Shown here: piece after piece, positions 1 to 8,571 of the stretch | Layout: each line of letters opens with the position of its first letter | Numbering within the stretch: position 1 is the stretch's first letter | NCBI RefSeq assembly: GCF_027922045.1 | Contig: NZ_BSEX01000001.1 | Location: forward strand, 137,811 to 195,933 | From: Microbacterium terregens | GTDB taxonomy: Bacteria > Pseudomonadota > Alphaproteobacteria > Sphingomonadales > Sphingomonadaceae | Direction: 5' to 3' | DNA length: 58,123 nt | The notes under the pieces: model-generated | Seen by the model: only the letters and a program-made list of their open reading frames with translations | Told to the model about the DNA's origin: nothing | The model's database searches: none | Translations under genes and position numbers: made by a program

Positions 1-154
1 GATCCGGCAGATGGCGCGACGCCTGCCCGCACCTCATGGAATCCGAACCAATCCACGCTTCCCAGCCGCGGCGTTCGCCCATATGTGCCGGGAACCGTGA
101 TACGCCTCGGCTCCGCCAGATCGGCGGCTACCCGGCAGTAAGGAAGAGCACGCA
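1..154. other. Upstream region of ugd
   Basis: No gene is recognised here. The stretch ends with a purine-rich AGGAAGA ribosome-binding site about 7 bases before the ugd start codon, so it probably carries the ugd promoter or the end of an unseen upstream gene. No clear promoter hexamers were identified. Confidence 0.4.
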
Positions 155-1516
155 ATGCGCATTGTCATGATCGGATCGGGATATGTCGGCCTGGTGTCCG
201 GGGCCTGCTTCGCCGACTTCGGTCACGACGTGGTCTGCGTCGACAAGGACGAGGGGAAGATCGCCAAGCTGCGCGCGGGCGGCATCCCGATCTATGAGCC
301 GGGCCTCGACCAGCTCGTCGCGCGCAATGTCGCGGCCGGTCGCCTCTCGTTCACCACCGAACTGGCCACGCCGGTCGCAGAGGCGGACGTGGTGTTCATC
401 GGCGTCGGCACCCCTTCCCGTCGTGGCGATGGCCACGCCGACCTCTCCTATGTCTACGCCGCCGCGCGGGAGATCGGCGCGGCGCTCAAGGGCTTCACCG
501 TCGTCGTCACCAAGTCGACGGTGCCCGTCGGCACGGGAGACGAGGTCGAGCGCATCATCGCCGAGGTGAACCCGGACGCCGAGTTCGCGGTCGCCTCCAA
601 CCCCGAGTTCCTGCGCGAGGGCGCGGCGATCGAGGACTTCAAGCGGCCGGACCGCATCGTCGTAGGCATCGAGGACGAGCGTGCGCGCGCGCCGATGGAA
701 GAGGTCTACCGCCCCCTGTTCCTCAACCGTTCGCCGGTACTGTTCACCGGCCGCCGCACCAGCGAGCTGATCAAGTACGCCGCCAACGCCTTCCTCGCGA
801 TGAAGATCACCTTCATCAACGAGATCGCCGACCTGTGCGAAAAGGTCGGTGCGGACGTGAAGGACGTGTCGCGCGGCATCGGCCTCGACAACCGGATCGG
901 ATCCAAATTCCTGCACGCAGGCCCGGGCTATGGCGGATCCTGCTTCCCCAAGGACACGCTGGCGCTGGTGAAGACGGCGCAGGATTACGAAGCACCGGTG
1001 CGGCTCATCGAGACCACGGTCGCCGTGAACGACACGCGCAAGCGCGCGATGGCGCGCAAGGTCATCGCCGCGCTGGGCGGGGACGTTCGCGGCAAGTCGA
1101 TCGCGCTGCTCGGCCTCACCTTCAAGCCCAACACCGACGACATGCGCGATTCGCCCGCGCTTGCGATCGTCCAGGTGCTCGAGGATGCCGGCGCCACCGT
1201 GCGTGCCTATGATCCAGAGGGCATGGAGGCCGCCCGCACGCTGATGCCGGAGATCGTCTACACCGATTCGGCCTATGCCGCCGCCGAGGGTGCCTGCGCG
1301 GTCGTGATCGTCACCGAGTGGGACGCTTTCCGCGCGCTCGACCTCAAGCGGCTGGGCCGCATCATGGCGCAGCCGGTGCTCGTCGACCTGCGCAACATCT
1401 ACCGCCCCGAAGCGGTCGAGGCGGCCGGCTTCACCTATTGCGGCGTGGGCCGCCCGGGACACGCGAAGCCTGCGGCCACCAGCGAGGCGACCCCCGCGGA
1501 AGCGACCGTCGACTGA
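155..1516 (+). CDS. ugd: UDP-glucose 6-dehydrogenase
   Basis: This cytoplasmic enzyme oxidises UDP-glucose to UDP-glucuronate with two NAD+, feeding exopolysaccharide and lipopolysaccharide synthesis. The 453-residue protein opens with a Rossmann motif ([10 protein letters not shown], residues 7-16). It carries the family catalytic cysteine in GGSCFPKD at about residue 263 and the C-terminal UDP-binding domain with the conserved [11 protein letters not shown] segment. Length is normal for the family. An AGGAAGA ribosome-binding site precedes the ATG. Its stop codon overlaps the next start (TGATG), so the two genes are translationally coupled and make UDP-glucuronate and then probably UDP-galacturonate. 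The family assignment is near certain. Confidence 0.97.
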   Translation: MRIVMIGSGYVGLVSGACFADFGHDVVCVDKDEGKIAKLRAGGIPIYEPGLDQLVARNVAAGRLSFTTELATPVAEADVVFIGVGTPSRRGDGHADLSYVYAAAREIGAALKGFTVVVTKSTVPVGTGDEVERIIAEVNPDAEFAVASNPEFLREGAAIEDFKRPDRIVVGIEDERARAPMEEVYRPLFLNRSPVLFTGRRTSELIKYAANAFLAMKITFINEIADLCEKVGADVKDVSRGIGLDNRIGSKFLHAGPGYGGSCFPKDTLALVKTAQDYEAPVRLIETTVAVNDTRKRAMARKVIAALGGDVRGKSIALLGLTFKPNTDDMRDSPALAIVQVLEDAGATVRAYDPEGMEAARTLMPEIVYTDSAYAAAEGACAVVIVTEWDAFRALDLKRLGRIMAQPVLVDLRNIYRPEAVEAAGFTYCGVGRPGHAKPAATSEATPAEATVD

Positions 1517-2535
1517 TGCGGTACCTGATCACCGGCACCGCCGGGTTCATCGGGTTCCATCTGGCGCGCCGTCTGCTGGCGGACGGGCACGACGTCACCG
1601 GCTTCGACGGGATGACGCGTTATTATGACGTGCGCCTGAAGCAGGCCCGCAACGCCGTGCTCGCCCGGTCGGACCGGTTCCGCATGGTGGAAGGGATGCT
1701 GGAGGACCGCTCCGCGCTCTATCAGGCCGCCGAGATCGCGGAGCCGGAGGTGATCATCCACCTCGCGGCGCAAGCCGGCGTGCGCTATTCGATCGAGGCG
1801 CCCGGCACCTATGTCGAGAGCAATCTGACCGGCTCCTGGAATGTGCTGGAACTCGCGCGCGCGCTCCAGCCACAGCATCTGCTGATGGCGTCGACATCGT
1901 CGATCTATGGCGCGAACCCGACGGTGCCGTTCAGCGAATCCCACCGCGCGGACGAACCGCTGAGCCTCTACGCCGCGACCAAGAAGGGCATGGAGGCGAT
2001 GGCGCACAGCTATGCCCATTTGTTCGGGGTTCCGAGCACCATGTTCCGCTTCTTCACGGTCTACGGCCCGTGGGGCCGGCCCGACATGGCGCTGTTCAAG
2101 TTCACGGACGCGATCCTGAACGACCGACCGATCGACGTATACGGCCACGGCCAGATGGCGCGGGACTTCACCTATGTCGACGATCTGATCGAGGCGGTGG
2201 TGCGGCTCACGCACGTACCTCCCGCAGAAGAGAACCGCGTCATCGGCGAGGCAGCGATCGACTCGCTATCGCACCAGGCACCGTTCCGGGTGGTCAACAT
2301 CGGCGGCGGCCAGCCTACCCCGCTGATGGACTTCATCCGGACCGTCGAGCATGCGACCGGCCGCAGTGCCAAGCTCAACATGATGGACATGCAGGCCGGC
2401 GACGTGCCGCGCACCTATGCGGATCCGACGCTGTTGCACGCGCTCACCGGCTACACGCCCGACACGCCGATCGAAACCGGCGTGGCGAGGTTCGTCGAGT
2501 GGTACCGGGAGTGGCGGGCACAGGCGGCGGCCTAA
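1516..2535 (+). CDS. NAD-dependent epimerase, UDP-glucuronate 4-epimerase type
   Basis: This is an extended short-chain dehydrogenase fold epimerase of 339 residues. It has the N-terminal nucleotide-binding motif [10 protein letters not shown], the catalytic YxxxK within [13 protein letters not shown], and the segment [16 protein letters not shown] that is characteristic of bacterial UDP-glucuronate 4-epimerases. The start is the ATG overlapping the ugd stop; a longer in-frame opening upstream runs through ugd and is not credible. Coupling to ugd supports conversion of UDP-glucuronate to UDP-galacturonate for surface polysaccharide. The exact sugar specificity is inferred from context and motif similarity. 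Confidence 0.92.
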   Translation: MRYLITGTAGFIGFHLARRLLADGHDVTGFDGMTRYYDVRLKQARNAVLARSDRFRMVEGMLEDRSALYQAAEIAEPEVIIHLAAQAGVRYSIEAPGTYVESNLTGSWNVLELARALQPQHLLMASTSSIYGANPTVPFSESHRADEPLSLYAATKKGMEAMAHSYAHLFGVPSTMFRFFTVYGPWGRPDMALFKFTDAILNDRPIDVYGHGQMARDFTYVDDLIEAVVRLTHVPPAEENRVIGEAAIDSLSHQAPFRVVNIGGGQPTPLMDFIRTVEHATGRSAKLNMMDMQAGDVPRTYADPTLLHALTGYTPDTPIETGVARFVEWYREWRAQAAA

Positions 2536-2543
2536 TCCCAGTC

Positions 2544-3119
2544 TCAGCTGAACACCCCCTCGCCCTGCCGCGGGAGCGTCACTACCCCGTCGACCGCCCG
2601 CGCCCGGAAGTAGCGAAAGCGGCGGGGATCCTTCGGGACCCGCTCGAACGGCAGCCAACCCAGATCCAGTTGCGCCGGGCCATCGAAGGCGCTGTCGAGC
2701 GGGGTATCGACGGAAGCGAGCTTCAGGGTCGCCGGAAGCTCGAGCAGACCCAGATAGCCGCTTTCGGGATCCAGACGACGCGCTTTGCGAAGAAACATCG
2801 ACTCATGCGCATCGATGCTGTCCCGCGGTCCGGCGCGCAGGGTCAGGTCGAAGCCGAAGTCCAGCGCCCAACACGGCGCCTCCAGCGCCCGCATGACGCC
2901 CCTAGGGCCCACCAGGTCGACCGTCCGAACGGGCGCGAGCAGATGGATCGTCCGGATACGCCAGCGGATTGCCGGCTTCCAGTGAATCCTCTCGATGAGC
3001 CCGAGCGCTGCAATCGGCGTGATCATGTCATAGCTGACAAGAGCATCGCTGAATTCCGGCCGCGGGAAGCAGGCGAGCGCACCGGACACCAGCAACCTGA
3101 ACTGCACTCTGCGCCCCAA
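2544..3119 (-). CDS. Orphan Cas5-like protein (type I-C Cas5/Cas5d family), shortened
   Basis: The 191-residue protein matches the pattern of type I-C Cas5 (Cas5d): ACFPRPEF (16-23), SYDMITPIAALGLIERI (29-45), WKPAIRW (47-53), a histidine in DAHESMF (103-109), YLGLLE (122-127), LDLGW (151-155) and a final FRARAVDGVV strand (171-180). Cas5d normally cuts CRISPR repeat hairpins and caps the Cascade complex. Here the tyrosine aligned with the published catalytic Tyr46 is His46 and the aligned lysine is Ala104; the aligned histidine (His105) remains. The protein is some 30-40 residues shorter than usual, with the loss concentrated around residues 70-88. The start is TTG at 3119 or GTG at 3107; a TAG lies two codons upstream of the TTG. 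No cas3, cas7, cas8, cas1, cas2, cas4 or repeat array is present in the window. The fold is confident; function is unknown. Confidence 0.82.
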   Translation of the reverse strand: MGRRVQFRLLVSGALACFPRPEFSDALVSYDMITPIAALGLIERIHWKPAIRWRIRTIHLLAPVRTVDLVGPRGVMRALEAPCWALDFGFDLTLRAGPRDSIDAHESMFLRKARRLDPESGYLGLLELPATLKLASVDTPLDSAFDGPAQLDLGWLPFERVPKDPRRFRYFRARAVDGVVTLPRQGEGVFS

Positions 3120-3247
3120 CAGCTATCGTGATTCAATCGTTCGCGCTTTGTGCACCGGCGCGCCACGATCAACGATTTGGTCTACCTCCACATCGGCGGG
3201 ACTTTTCACATGCTGCTGGGATCTTGAGCGTGCTCGTTCCAGTATGG

Positions 3248-3262
3248 ACACTCTTTGAGTGT
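3248..3262. repeat. Short perfect inverted repeat
   Basis: ACACTC, loop TTT, GAGTGT: a 6-base-pair dyad in the intergenic region upstream of the Cas5-like gene. There is no T-tract, so it is not a standard terminator. It could be an operator half-site pair, or chance. Confidence 0.35.
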
Positions 3263-3363
3263 GCAACGCGCGCCTCCACCCTGCACTATCTCCGTACCGG
3301 ATGAGCCGTGCAAATCACTCCTCCGAGATGGATGCGTAACCTTGAAGATTTGGGGGGGAAGCA

Positions 3364-3534
3364 ATGTCCTGGAAAGCGAAGCTCGAGATTTCCTTGTCGC
3401 TCATTCCGAGCCTGAAGCTTCAGCTTGAATGCACAAGCCGCGGACGCCCGGTCGCCCGGTCACCTCAGCGCTTGGGACTCGCGCCCCCGCGACCCCGCCG
3501 ACCCCGCTCGCCAGTTCCTGGAGCAGCACACTAA
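3364..3534 (+). CDS. Possible small ORF (56 aa), unknown
   Basis: This ATG-TAA frame is preceded by a strong ribosome-binding-like run (GGGGGGGAAG, spacing about 2-5). The N-terminus MSWKAKLEISLSLIPSLKLQ looks amphipathic; the C-terminal half is Pro/Arg-rich low complexity, as is common for random frames in GC-rich DNA. It matches no family I recognise. It may be a genuine small protein, the truncated front of a lost gene, or noise. Confidence 0.25.
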   Translation: MSWKAKLEISLSLIPSLKLQLECTSRGRPVARSPQRLGLAPPRPRRPRSPVPGAAH

Positions 3535-3616
3535 ACGCAGCCTCACAAGAGGCGGACCATCGAGCCGCTCACCCGCCGCGGTTGTGCCCCGTCCCTCCGC
3601 CACCTACAGCCGCGGC

Positions 3617-4525
3617 ATGCCGGGCGATACCATCCTCAAGGGCGTGGGCCTGCGGCTGCTCGCGATCTTCTTCCTCTCGACCATGTCGGCGCTGGTGAAG
3701 CTCGCCGAGGCGCAGGGCGCGACGCTGTTCGAAACCATGTTCTGGCGCCAGTTCTGCGCACTGCCCGTGGTCGTCGCCTTCGTGGCGATGGGACCGGGCC
3801 TGGCCACGCTGCGCACCCGGCGCTTCGGGGCCCATCTGGGCCGCTCGGCAGTTGGGCTCCTCGGCATGGTGTTCACCTTCGGCTCGGTGCTGCTGCTGCC
3901 GCTGGCGGAGGCGACCACCTTCCAGTTCACTGTGCCGATCTTTGCGACGATCCTCGGCGCGCTGGTACTGCGCGAGCCCACCGGCTGGCAGAGGTGGAGT
4001 GCCGTACTGGTGGGCTTTGCGGGCGTGCTGATCGTTGCGCAGCCCGGCGCAGGGCATCCTGTCACGCCGTTCGGCACGGTCATCGGGCTCCTCGCCGCGC
4101 TGTTCGTGGCGATCGTTGCCATCCTGCTGCGCCAACTCGGGCGGACGGAGAACAGCGGGACCACGGTGTTCTGGTTCTCGCTGCTGTCGCTTCCGCCGCT
4201 TGCGCTGCTCTACGCGTTCAACCTGAAGTCCCATGACGCCGCGACCTGGGGCATCCTGGTGTCGATCGGGCTGGTGGGCGGCATGGGTCAGATCGCGCTC
4301 ACCGCAGCGCTGCGGCATGCGCCGGTCGCCGTCGTGGTACCGATGGATTATTCGGGCCTTGTCTGGGCGACGCTCTACGGCTGGCTCTTGTTCGGCCTGC
4401 TCCCCGGGTCGGCAACCTGGATCGGCGCGCCCGTCATCGTCGCGAGCGGCCTGTTCATCGTCTGGCGAGAGCACCGGCTGGGGCGGCAGAAGGTCGCCGC
4501 CGCCAGCGCGGTCGAGGACGCCTAG
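3617..4525 (+). CDS. DMT-superfamily (EamA) transporter
   Basis: This inner-membrane protein of about 302 residues has ten predicted hydrophobic segments arranged as two EamA repeats, typical of drug/metabolite exporters. The internal phrases PLAEATTFQFTVPIFATILGALVLREP and VVPMDYSGLVWATLYGW fit the positions of the repeat-ending helices. The frame is open back to 3425, but residues before MPGDTILKG are low complexity, so the ATG at 3617 is preferred. The substrate is unknown. Its stop codon lies in the palindrome CTAG that also forms the stop of the convergent apt gene. Confidence 0.88.
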   Translation: MPGDTILKGVGLRLLAIFFLSTMSALVKLAEAQGATLFETMFWRQFCALPVVVAFVAMGPGLATLRTRRFGAHLGRSAVGLLGMVFTFGSVLLLPLAEATTFQFTVPIFATILGALVLREPTGWQRWSAVLVGFAGVLIVAQPGAGHPVTPFGTVIGLLAALFVAIVAILLRQLGRTENSGTTVFWFSLLSLPPLALLYAFNLKSHDAATWGILVSIGLVGGMGQIALTAALRHAPVAVVVPMDYSGLVWATLYGWLLFGLLPGSATWIGAPVIVASGLFIVWREHRLGRQKVAAASAVEDA

Positions 4526-5067
4526 TCTCCGTCGTACGCCACCAAGCTGCGGACGGTGATCCCATCCCTCCGCAGCGCGTCGGCGCCGCCAAGGTCCGGC
4601 AAGTCGATCACGAACGCTGCCTGGGTGACGGTGGCGCCCGCCTTGCGCAGCAGCCGTACCGCCGCGCGTGCGGTGCCACCCGTGGCGATCAGGTCGTCCA
4701 CCAGCAGCACCCGGGCACCGGGCGCGCAGGCATCGGCATGGATGGTGATGCGGTCGGTGCCATATTCGAGGGCATAATCCTCGGCGATGGTCGCGCCGGG
4801 CAGCTTGCCGTCCTTGCGCACCAGCAGCACGCCCGCGCCCAGCGCGAGTGCGACGGCGGGCGCGAAGACGAAGCCGCGCGCCTCGATGCCCGCCACCAGG
4901 TCGATCGGCCCTTCGACCGAGGCGACCATCTGCTCGACGGCAAGGCGCAGTCCCTCGGCGTCGAGCAGCAGGGTCGTGATGTCGCGGAACTGGATGCCGG
5001 GCTTCGGGAAGTCCGGGATCGTCCGGATGCGCCGCCGGATCGCTTCGGCGGCGCTCTCAGTCGTCAT
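4522..5067 (-). CDS. apt: Adenine phosphoribosyltransferase
   Basis: This enzyme salvages adenine with PRPP to give AMP in the cytoplasm. The 181-residue protein contains the type I phosphoribosyltransferase PRPP loop VLLVDDLIATGGTA and the N-terminal FPKPGIQFRDIT segment characteristic of Apt. The start is taken as the ATG at 5067, which overlaps the petC stop (TGATG); a TTG one codon upstream is also open. It is the last gene of the petABC-apt run, so it is probably co-transcribed with the bc1 genes. Confidence 0.96.
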   Translation of the reverse strand: MTTESAAEAIRRRIRTIPDFPKPGIQFRDITTLLLDAEGLRLAVEQMVASVEGPIDLVAGIEARGFVFAPAVALALGAGVLLVRKDGKLPGATIAEDYALEYGTDRITIHADACAPGARVLLVDDLIATGGTARAAVRLLRKAGATVTQAAFVIDLPDLGGADALRRDGITVRSLVAYDGD

Positions 5068-5933
5068 CAATGCTTCACGCCCCGCCAGATGTTGCGATAG
5101 GCCCCGAAGGTCAGCAGCGTGAAGATCAGCAGGAAGAGGATCGTCGCCAACCCCGCCTGGTGTCGCGTCTCCAGGTTCGGCTCCGCAGTCCAGACGAGGA
5201 AGGCCGAGACGTCCTTGGCCATCTGATCGATCGTCGCGCGCGTGCCGTCCTGGTAGGTCACCTGGTCGTTGCTGGTGATCGGCGGCGGCATCGCGATGTT
5301 GAGGTTCGGGAAGTAGGGGTTGTAGTGCAACCCTTCCGGCGTCTTCGCACCCGGGAATTCGTGCACCAGTTCCGCAGGCTGGTTCTGATAGCCGGTCAGC
5401 AGCGAATAGATGTACGCCGCCCCGCCCTCGCGCGCCTTGGTGATCAGCGAAAGATCGGGCGGGATCGCGTTGTTGTTCGCAGCCCGCGCGGCGACGTCGT
5501 TCGCAAAGGCCAACGGGAAGCGGTCCGAGGGAATGTTGGCCCGCGTCGCCGTCTCACCCGTTTCCGGGTTGATGCTCGGCTGCTGGATCGCCCACTGGGT
5601 GGCGATCGCCTTCACCTCGGCCTCGTTGTAGCCGAGGTCCTCCAGGTTGCGGAACGCGACCAGGCGAAGCGAGTGACAGGCGGCGCAGACCTCCTTGTAC
5701 ACCTGGAAGCCCCGCTGGAGCTGCTGGCGGTCGAAGCGGCCGAACGGTCCGTCCGACGCCAGCTTGAGCGGCTTGTGCTCCCGGTGGAACTCATGCTCCG
5801 CGGTCGGTGCGGCAGGCTCGGTGACTAGGCCGTAGACGGTCGTGATCAGCGCGAGCATCAGCACGCCCGCGAATGCCAGGCCGATCAGGATGTTCAGGTT
5901 GCGCAACGCCAACCGGAAAAGGGAAGAGATCAT
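5067..5933 (-). CDS. petC: Cytochrome c1 of the bc1 complex
   Basis: This 288-residue subunit of ubiquinol:cytochrome c oxidoreductase carries electrons from the Rieske centre to cytochrome c on the periplasmic side. It has a hydrophobic N-terminal targeting segment (about residues 12-35), the covalent haem motif CAACH in the first third, a candidate axial methionine in NIAMPPPI, and a C-terminal membrane anchor just before the end. The haem must be attached by the Ccm system, most of which is encoded at 25.7-30.5 kb. The gene starts 15 bases after the cytochrome b stop. Confidence 0.95.
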   Translation of the reverse strand: MISSLFRLALRNLNILIGLAFAGVLMLALITTVYGLVTEPAAPTAEHEFHREHKPLKLASDGPFGRFDRQQLQRGFQVYKEVCAACHSLRLVAFRNLEDLGYNEAEVKAIATQWAIQQPSINPETGETATRANIPSDRFPLAFANDVAARAANNNAIPPDLSLITKAREGGAAYIYSLLTGYQNQPAELVHEFPGAKTPEGLHYNPYFPNLNIAMPPPITSNDQVTYQDGTRATIDQMAKDVSAFLVWTAEPNLETRHQAGLATILFLLIFTLLTFGAYRNIWRGVKH

Positions 5934-5948
5934 GAAAGTCGATGCCCC

Positions 5949-7253
5949 TTATTCGGCCGCGGCCGGCGCGTCGGTCACTGCAGTTTCGCGCATGCGAGAG
6001 CCGCTCTTTCCTTCCAGCACCGCCTCGGTGATCGAGTTCGGCAGCGGGCGCGGACGCTCCAGGGCGGAGACGATCGGCACCAGCACCAGGAAGTGGAGGA
6101 AGTAATAGGCCGCCGCGATCTGGCTGGCGATGATGTAGGCCGGTTCCGCCGGCGCACCGCCGCAGAAGCCCAGCACCAGCACGTCGAGCACCAGCACCCA
6201 GAACAGCGTGCGATACACCGGGCGGAAGTTCGCCGAACGGACCGGCGAGCGATCGAGCCACGGCAGGAAGAACAGCAGCAGGATCGAGCCGAACATCGCC
6301 AGCACGCCCCACAGCTTCGCCGGGATGATGAAGTCCACGGTGAACGCGCGCAGGATCGCGTAGAAGGGCCAGAAATACCATTCCGGCACGATGTGCGCAG
6401 GTGTCGAGAGCGGGTTCGCTGGAATATAGTTGTCCGCATGCCCCAGGTAGTTGGGCGCGAAGAACAGCAGCGCGGCAAAGATGATCAGGAACACGCCCAG
6501 GCCGAAGCCGTCCTTGGCCGTGTAATAGGGGTGGAACGGCACCGTATCCTGCTCAGACTTCACCTCCACGCCGGTCGGGTTGCCCGAGCCCGGGATGTGC
6601 AGCGCCCAGATGTGGAGGATGATGACCCCCAGGATCACGAACGGCAGCAGATAATGGAGCGAGAAGAAGCGGTTGAGCGCGGCGTTGTCCGGCGCATAGC
6701 CGCCCAGCAGCCAGATGCGGATCGTCTCGCCAATCCCGGGGATCGCCGAGAAGAAGCCGGTGATGACCTGTGCGCCCCAGAAGCTCATCTGCCCCCAGGG
6801 GAGCACATAGCCCATGAAGGCGGTCGCCATCAGCAGCAGGAAGATGACGACGCCCAGCAGCCACACCATCTCGCGCGGCGCCTTGTACGAGCCGTAGTAG
6901 AGCCCGCGGAAGATGTGGATATAGACCACCGCCAGGAACATCGACGCGCCGTTCGCGTGCGCATAGCGCAGGAACCAGCCGGCGTTCACGTCGCGCATGA
7001 TCGATTCGACCGAGTCGAACGCGACCGCGCCATTGGCGGCATAGTGCATGGCGAGCACGATGCCGGTCACGATCTGGATCATCAGGGCGGCACCCGCCAT
7101 GATGCCGAAATTCCAGAAATAATTGAGGTTGCGCGGGACGGGATAACCGCCGCCGATCGCGTTGTAGACGAAGCGTGGCAGCGGCAGGCGGCTGTCCACC
7201 CACTGCATCAGCGGGTGCTTCGGCGCATAATGCTGGGCCCAGGGAAAGCTCAT
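5949..7253 (-). CDS. petB: Cytochrome b of the bc1 complex
   Basis: This 434-residue integral membrane subunit holds both b haems and the quinol oxidation and quinone reduction sites. Visible features are the haem-ligand histidines in AMHYAANG and YAHANGAS and in LHYLLPF and LHIWALH, and the Qo-site PEWY motif in [17 protein letters not shown]. Multiple hydrophobic helices cover most of the length. It lies 13 bases after the Rieske gene and 15 bases before petC, in the standard alphaproteobacterial order. Confidence 0.97.
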   Translation of the reverse strand: MSFPWAQHYAPKHPLMQWVDSRLPLPRFVYNAIGGGYPVPRNLNYFWNFGIMAGAALMIQIVTGIVLAMHYAANGAVAFDSVESIMRDVNAGWFLRYAHANGASMFLAVVYIHIFRGLYYGSYKAPREMVWLLGVVIFLLLMATAFMGYVLPWGQMSFWGAQVITGFFSAIPGIGETIRIWLLGGYAPDNAALNRFFSLHYLLPFVILGVIILHIWALHIPGSGNPTGVEVKSEQDTVPFHPYYTAKDGFGLGVFLIIFAALLFFAPNYLGHADNYIPANPLSTPAHIVPEWYFWPFYAILRAFTVDFIIPAKLWGVLAMFGSILLLFFLPWLDRSPVRSANFRPVYRTLFWVLVLDVLVLGFCGGAPAEPAYIIASQIAAAYYFLHFLVLVPIVSALERPRPLPNSITEAVLEGKSGSRMRETAVTDAPAAAE

Positions 7254-7266
7254 CGCGTGTCTCTCC

Positions 7267-7848
7267 TCAGCCGACCAGGATCGTGGTGTCGGACGTGAAC
7301 GAATAGTCGGGGACCGCCAGGTTCAGCGGTGCAGGCCCCTGCCGGATGCGCCCGGCGGTGTCATAGGCAGAGCCATGGCACGGGCAGAAATAGCCCCCAA
7401 ACGGGCCCTTGTTCTCGCCCTCGCCGGCGCCCAGCGGCACGCAGCCCAGGTGGGTGCACACGCCGAGCGTCACGAGCCAGTTGGCCTTGCCCTCCTTCGT
7501 ACGTTCGGCGAGCGACTGCGGATCGCGCAGGTCCGACAGCGGCACCTTGTTGGCGGCCTCGATCTCCTGCGGGGTGAGGTTGCGCACGAACAGCGGCTGC
7601 TTGCGGAACGAGGCCTTGATCGCCTGGCCCGGCTCGATCGCCGACAGGTCCAGCTCGGTGGTCGAAAGCGCCAGCACGTCTGCCGAAGGGCTCATCTGGT
7701 TGATGAGCGGCAGGGCGATCACCCCCACGCCCACCCCTGCAAATGCCACCGCGCCAATGGATAGATAATCGCGTCGGCGGGGATTCTCGATCACATCTTC
7801 GTGCGAGCCGGTCACTCCGCCGGGGGGAACCTCGTCTATTGTCGCCAT
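7267..7848 (-). CDS. petA: Ubiquinol-cytochrome c reductase Rieske iron-sulfur subunit
   Basis: This 193-residue protein binds the 2Fe-2S cluster through the two classic boxes CTHLGC and CPCHGS. An N-terminal twin-arginine-type sequence ([15 protein letters not shown], about residues 27-41) precedes one hydrophobic anchor, as in other Rieske subunits exported by Tat. It is the first gene of petABC. The promoter should be in the 226-base divergent gap shared with trmL. Confidence 0.96.
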   Translation of the reverse strand: MATIDEVPPGGVTGSHEDVIENPRRRDYLSIGAVAFAGVGVGVIALPLINQMSPSADVLALSTTELDLSAIEPGQAIKASFRKQPLFVRNLTPQEIEAANKVPLSDLRDPQSLAERTKEGKANWLVTLGVCTHLGCVPLGAGEGENKGPFGGYFCPCHGSAYDTAGRIRQGPAPLNLAVPDYSFTSDTTILVG

Positions 7849-8074
7849 GCGCTATTTGCCCCTGCACCCAAACCATTCGGCGCGAACGCGCCTCAGAGAA
7901 TTACAGGCAGCCTTGCCATCTATTCGGCTGCGTCAAGTAGCCTTGATCTCCGGCGCCTCCGCAACGTGATAGACGTGGGGGCGTCACTTTGCCAACCGCC
8001 CCCGCGCTACTGCCTGCGCGCCGCCTCTACACGGCATCGTTGCGCAAGAGTTTGAGGCAGGGCAAAGCCGTGCG
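7849..8074. promoter_or_regulatory. Divergent intergenic region petA / trmL
   Basis: This gap separates divergent starts. It contains a short dyad TCAAG-TAGC-CTTGA (7933-7946), which does not fit the FNR consensus. No unambiguous promoter hexamer pair was found for either gene. Confidence 0.35.
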
Positions 8075-8530
8075 GTGCGGATCGCAATGTTTCAGCCCGA
8101 CATCGCCGGAAATGTCGGCACCATTCTCCGGCTGGGTGCCTGCCTCGGCGTGGGCATCGACCTGATCGAGCCGATGGGCTTCCCGTGGAGCGACCGTGCG
8201 CTGGCGCGTGCCGGCATGGACTATGCGGCGCAGGCGTCGGTGGTGCGCCACGTCGACTGGGACGCCTTCCGCGAACAACTTCCCGGCCGCCTCGTGCTGC
8301 TCACCACCCGCGGTGCGGTGCCGCTGCCGAGTGCGCGATTCGACGCAGGCGACACGCTGCTGCTGGGTTCCGAAGGCTCCGGCGTGCCGGAGGCGGTGCA
8401 TGCCGCCGCCGACCTCGCGGTCGCCATTCCGATGCGACCCGAGATGCGCTCGCTGAACGTCGCCGTCGCGGGCGCGATGGTGGTGGGCGAGGCGCTGCGC
8501 CAAACCGGCGGATGGCCGCCATTCGGCTGA
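8075..8530 (+). CDS. trmL: tRNA (cytidine(34)-2'-O)-methyltransferase, TrmL type
   Basis: This 151-residue SPOUT-family RNA methyltransferase should methylate the wobble ribose of leucine tRNAs. Visible motifs are the N-terminal QPDIAGNVGTILRLGACLG and the SAM-binding trefoil-knot segment LLGSEGSGVPE followed by IPMRPEMRSLNVAVAGAMV. The size matches single-domain TrmL enzymes. The start is GTG at 8075, placing the expected RIAMFQPDIAGN core at the N-terminus; the ribosome-binding site is weak. Confidence 0.92.
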   Translation: MRIAMFQPDIAGNVGTILRLGACLGVGIDLIEPMGFPWSDRALARAGMDYAAQASVVRHVDWDAFREQLPGRLVLLTTRGAVPLPSARFDAGDTLLLGSEGSGVPEAVHAAADLAVAIPMRPEMRSLNVAVAGAMVVGEALRQTGGWPPFG

Positions 8531-8571
8531 AGCTCTCGACTTCGCGCGGGGGGCGAAGCTAAGCCGTCGCG

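Larger units (their letters stand above)
3120..3616. other. Gene-poor stretch between the Cas5-like gene and the DMT transporter
   Basis: About 500 bases without a convincing conserved gene. The first 300 bases look less GC-rich than the neighbouring genes. The stretch holds a short perfect inverted repeat (ACACTC TTT GAGTGT, 3248-3262), a run of seven G and a possible small reading frame at 3364-3534. It must contain the promoters of the two divergent flanking genes, but no confident promoter hexamers or repeats of CRISPR type were seen. Confidence 0.5.

Noticed and set aside
3120..3616. CRISPR repeat array next to the Cas5-like gene
   Set aside because: I looked for regularly spaced repeats and for the type I-C repeat ending ATTGAAAC. 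Only a single weak resemblance (GATTGAATCAC on the minus strand near 3130-3140) was found, with no second copy.
7933..7946. FNR-type site controlling bc1
   Set aside because: The dyad TCAAG-N4-CTTGA is the reverse of the FNR half-site order (TTGAT-N4-ATCAA), so it is not an FNR box.
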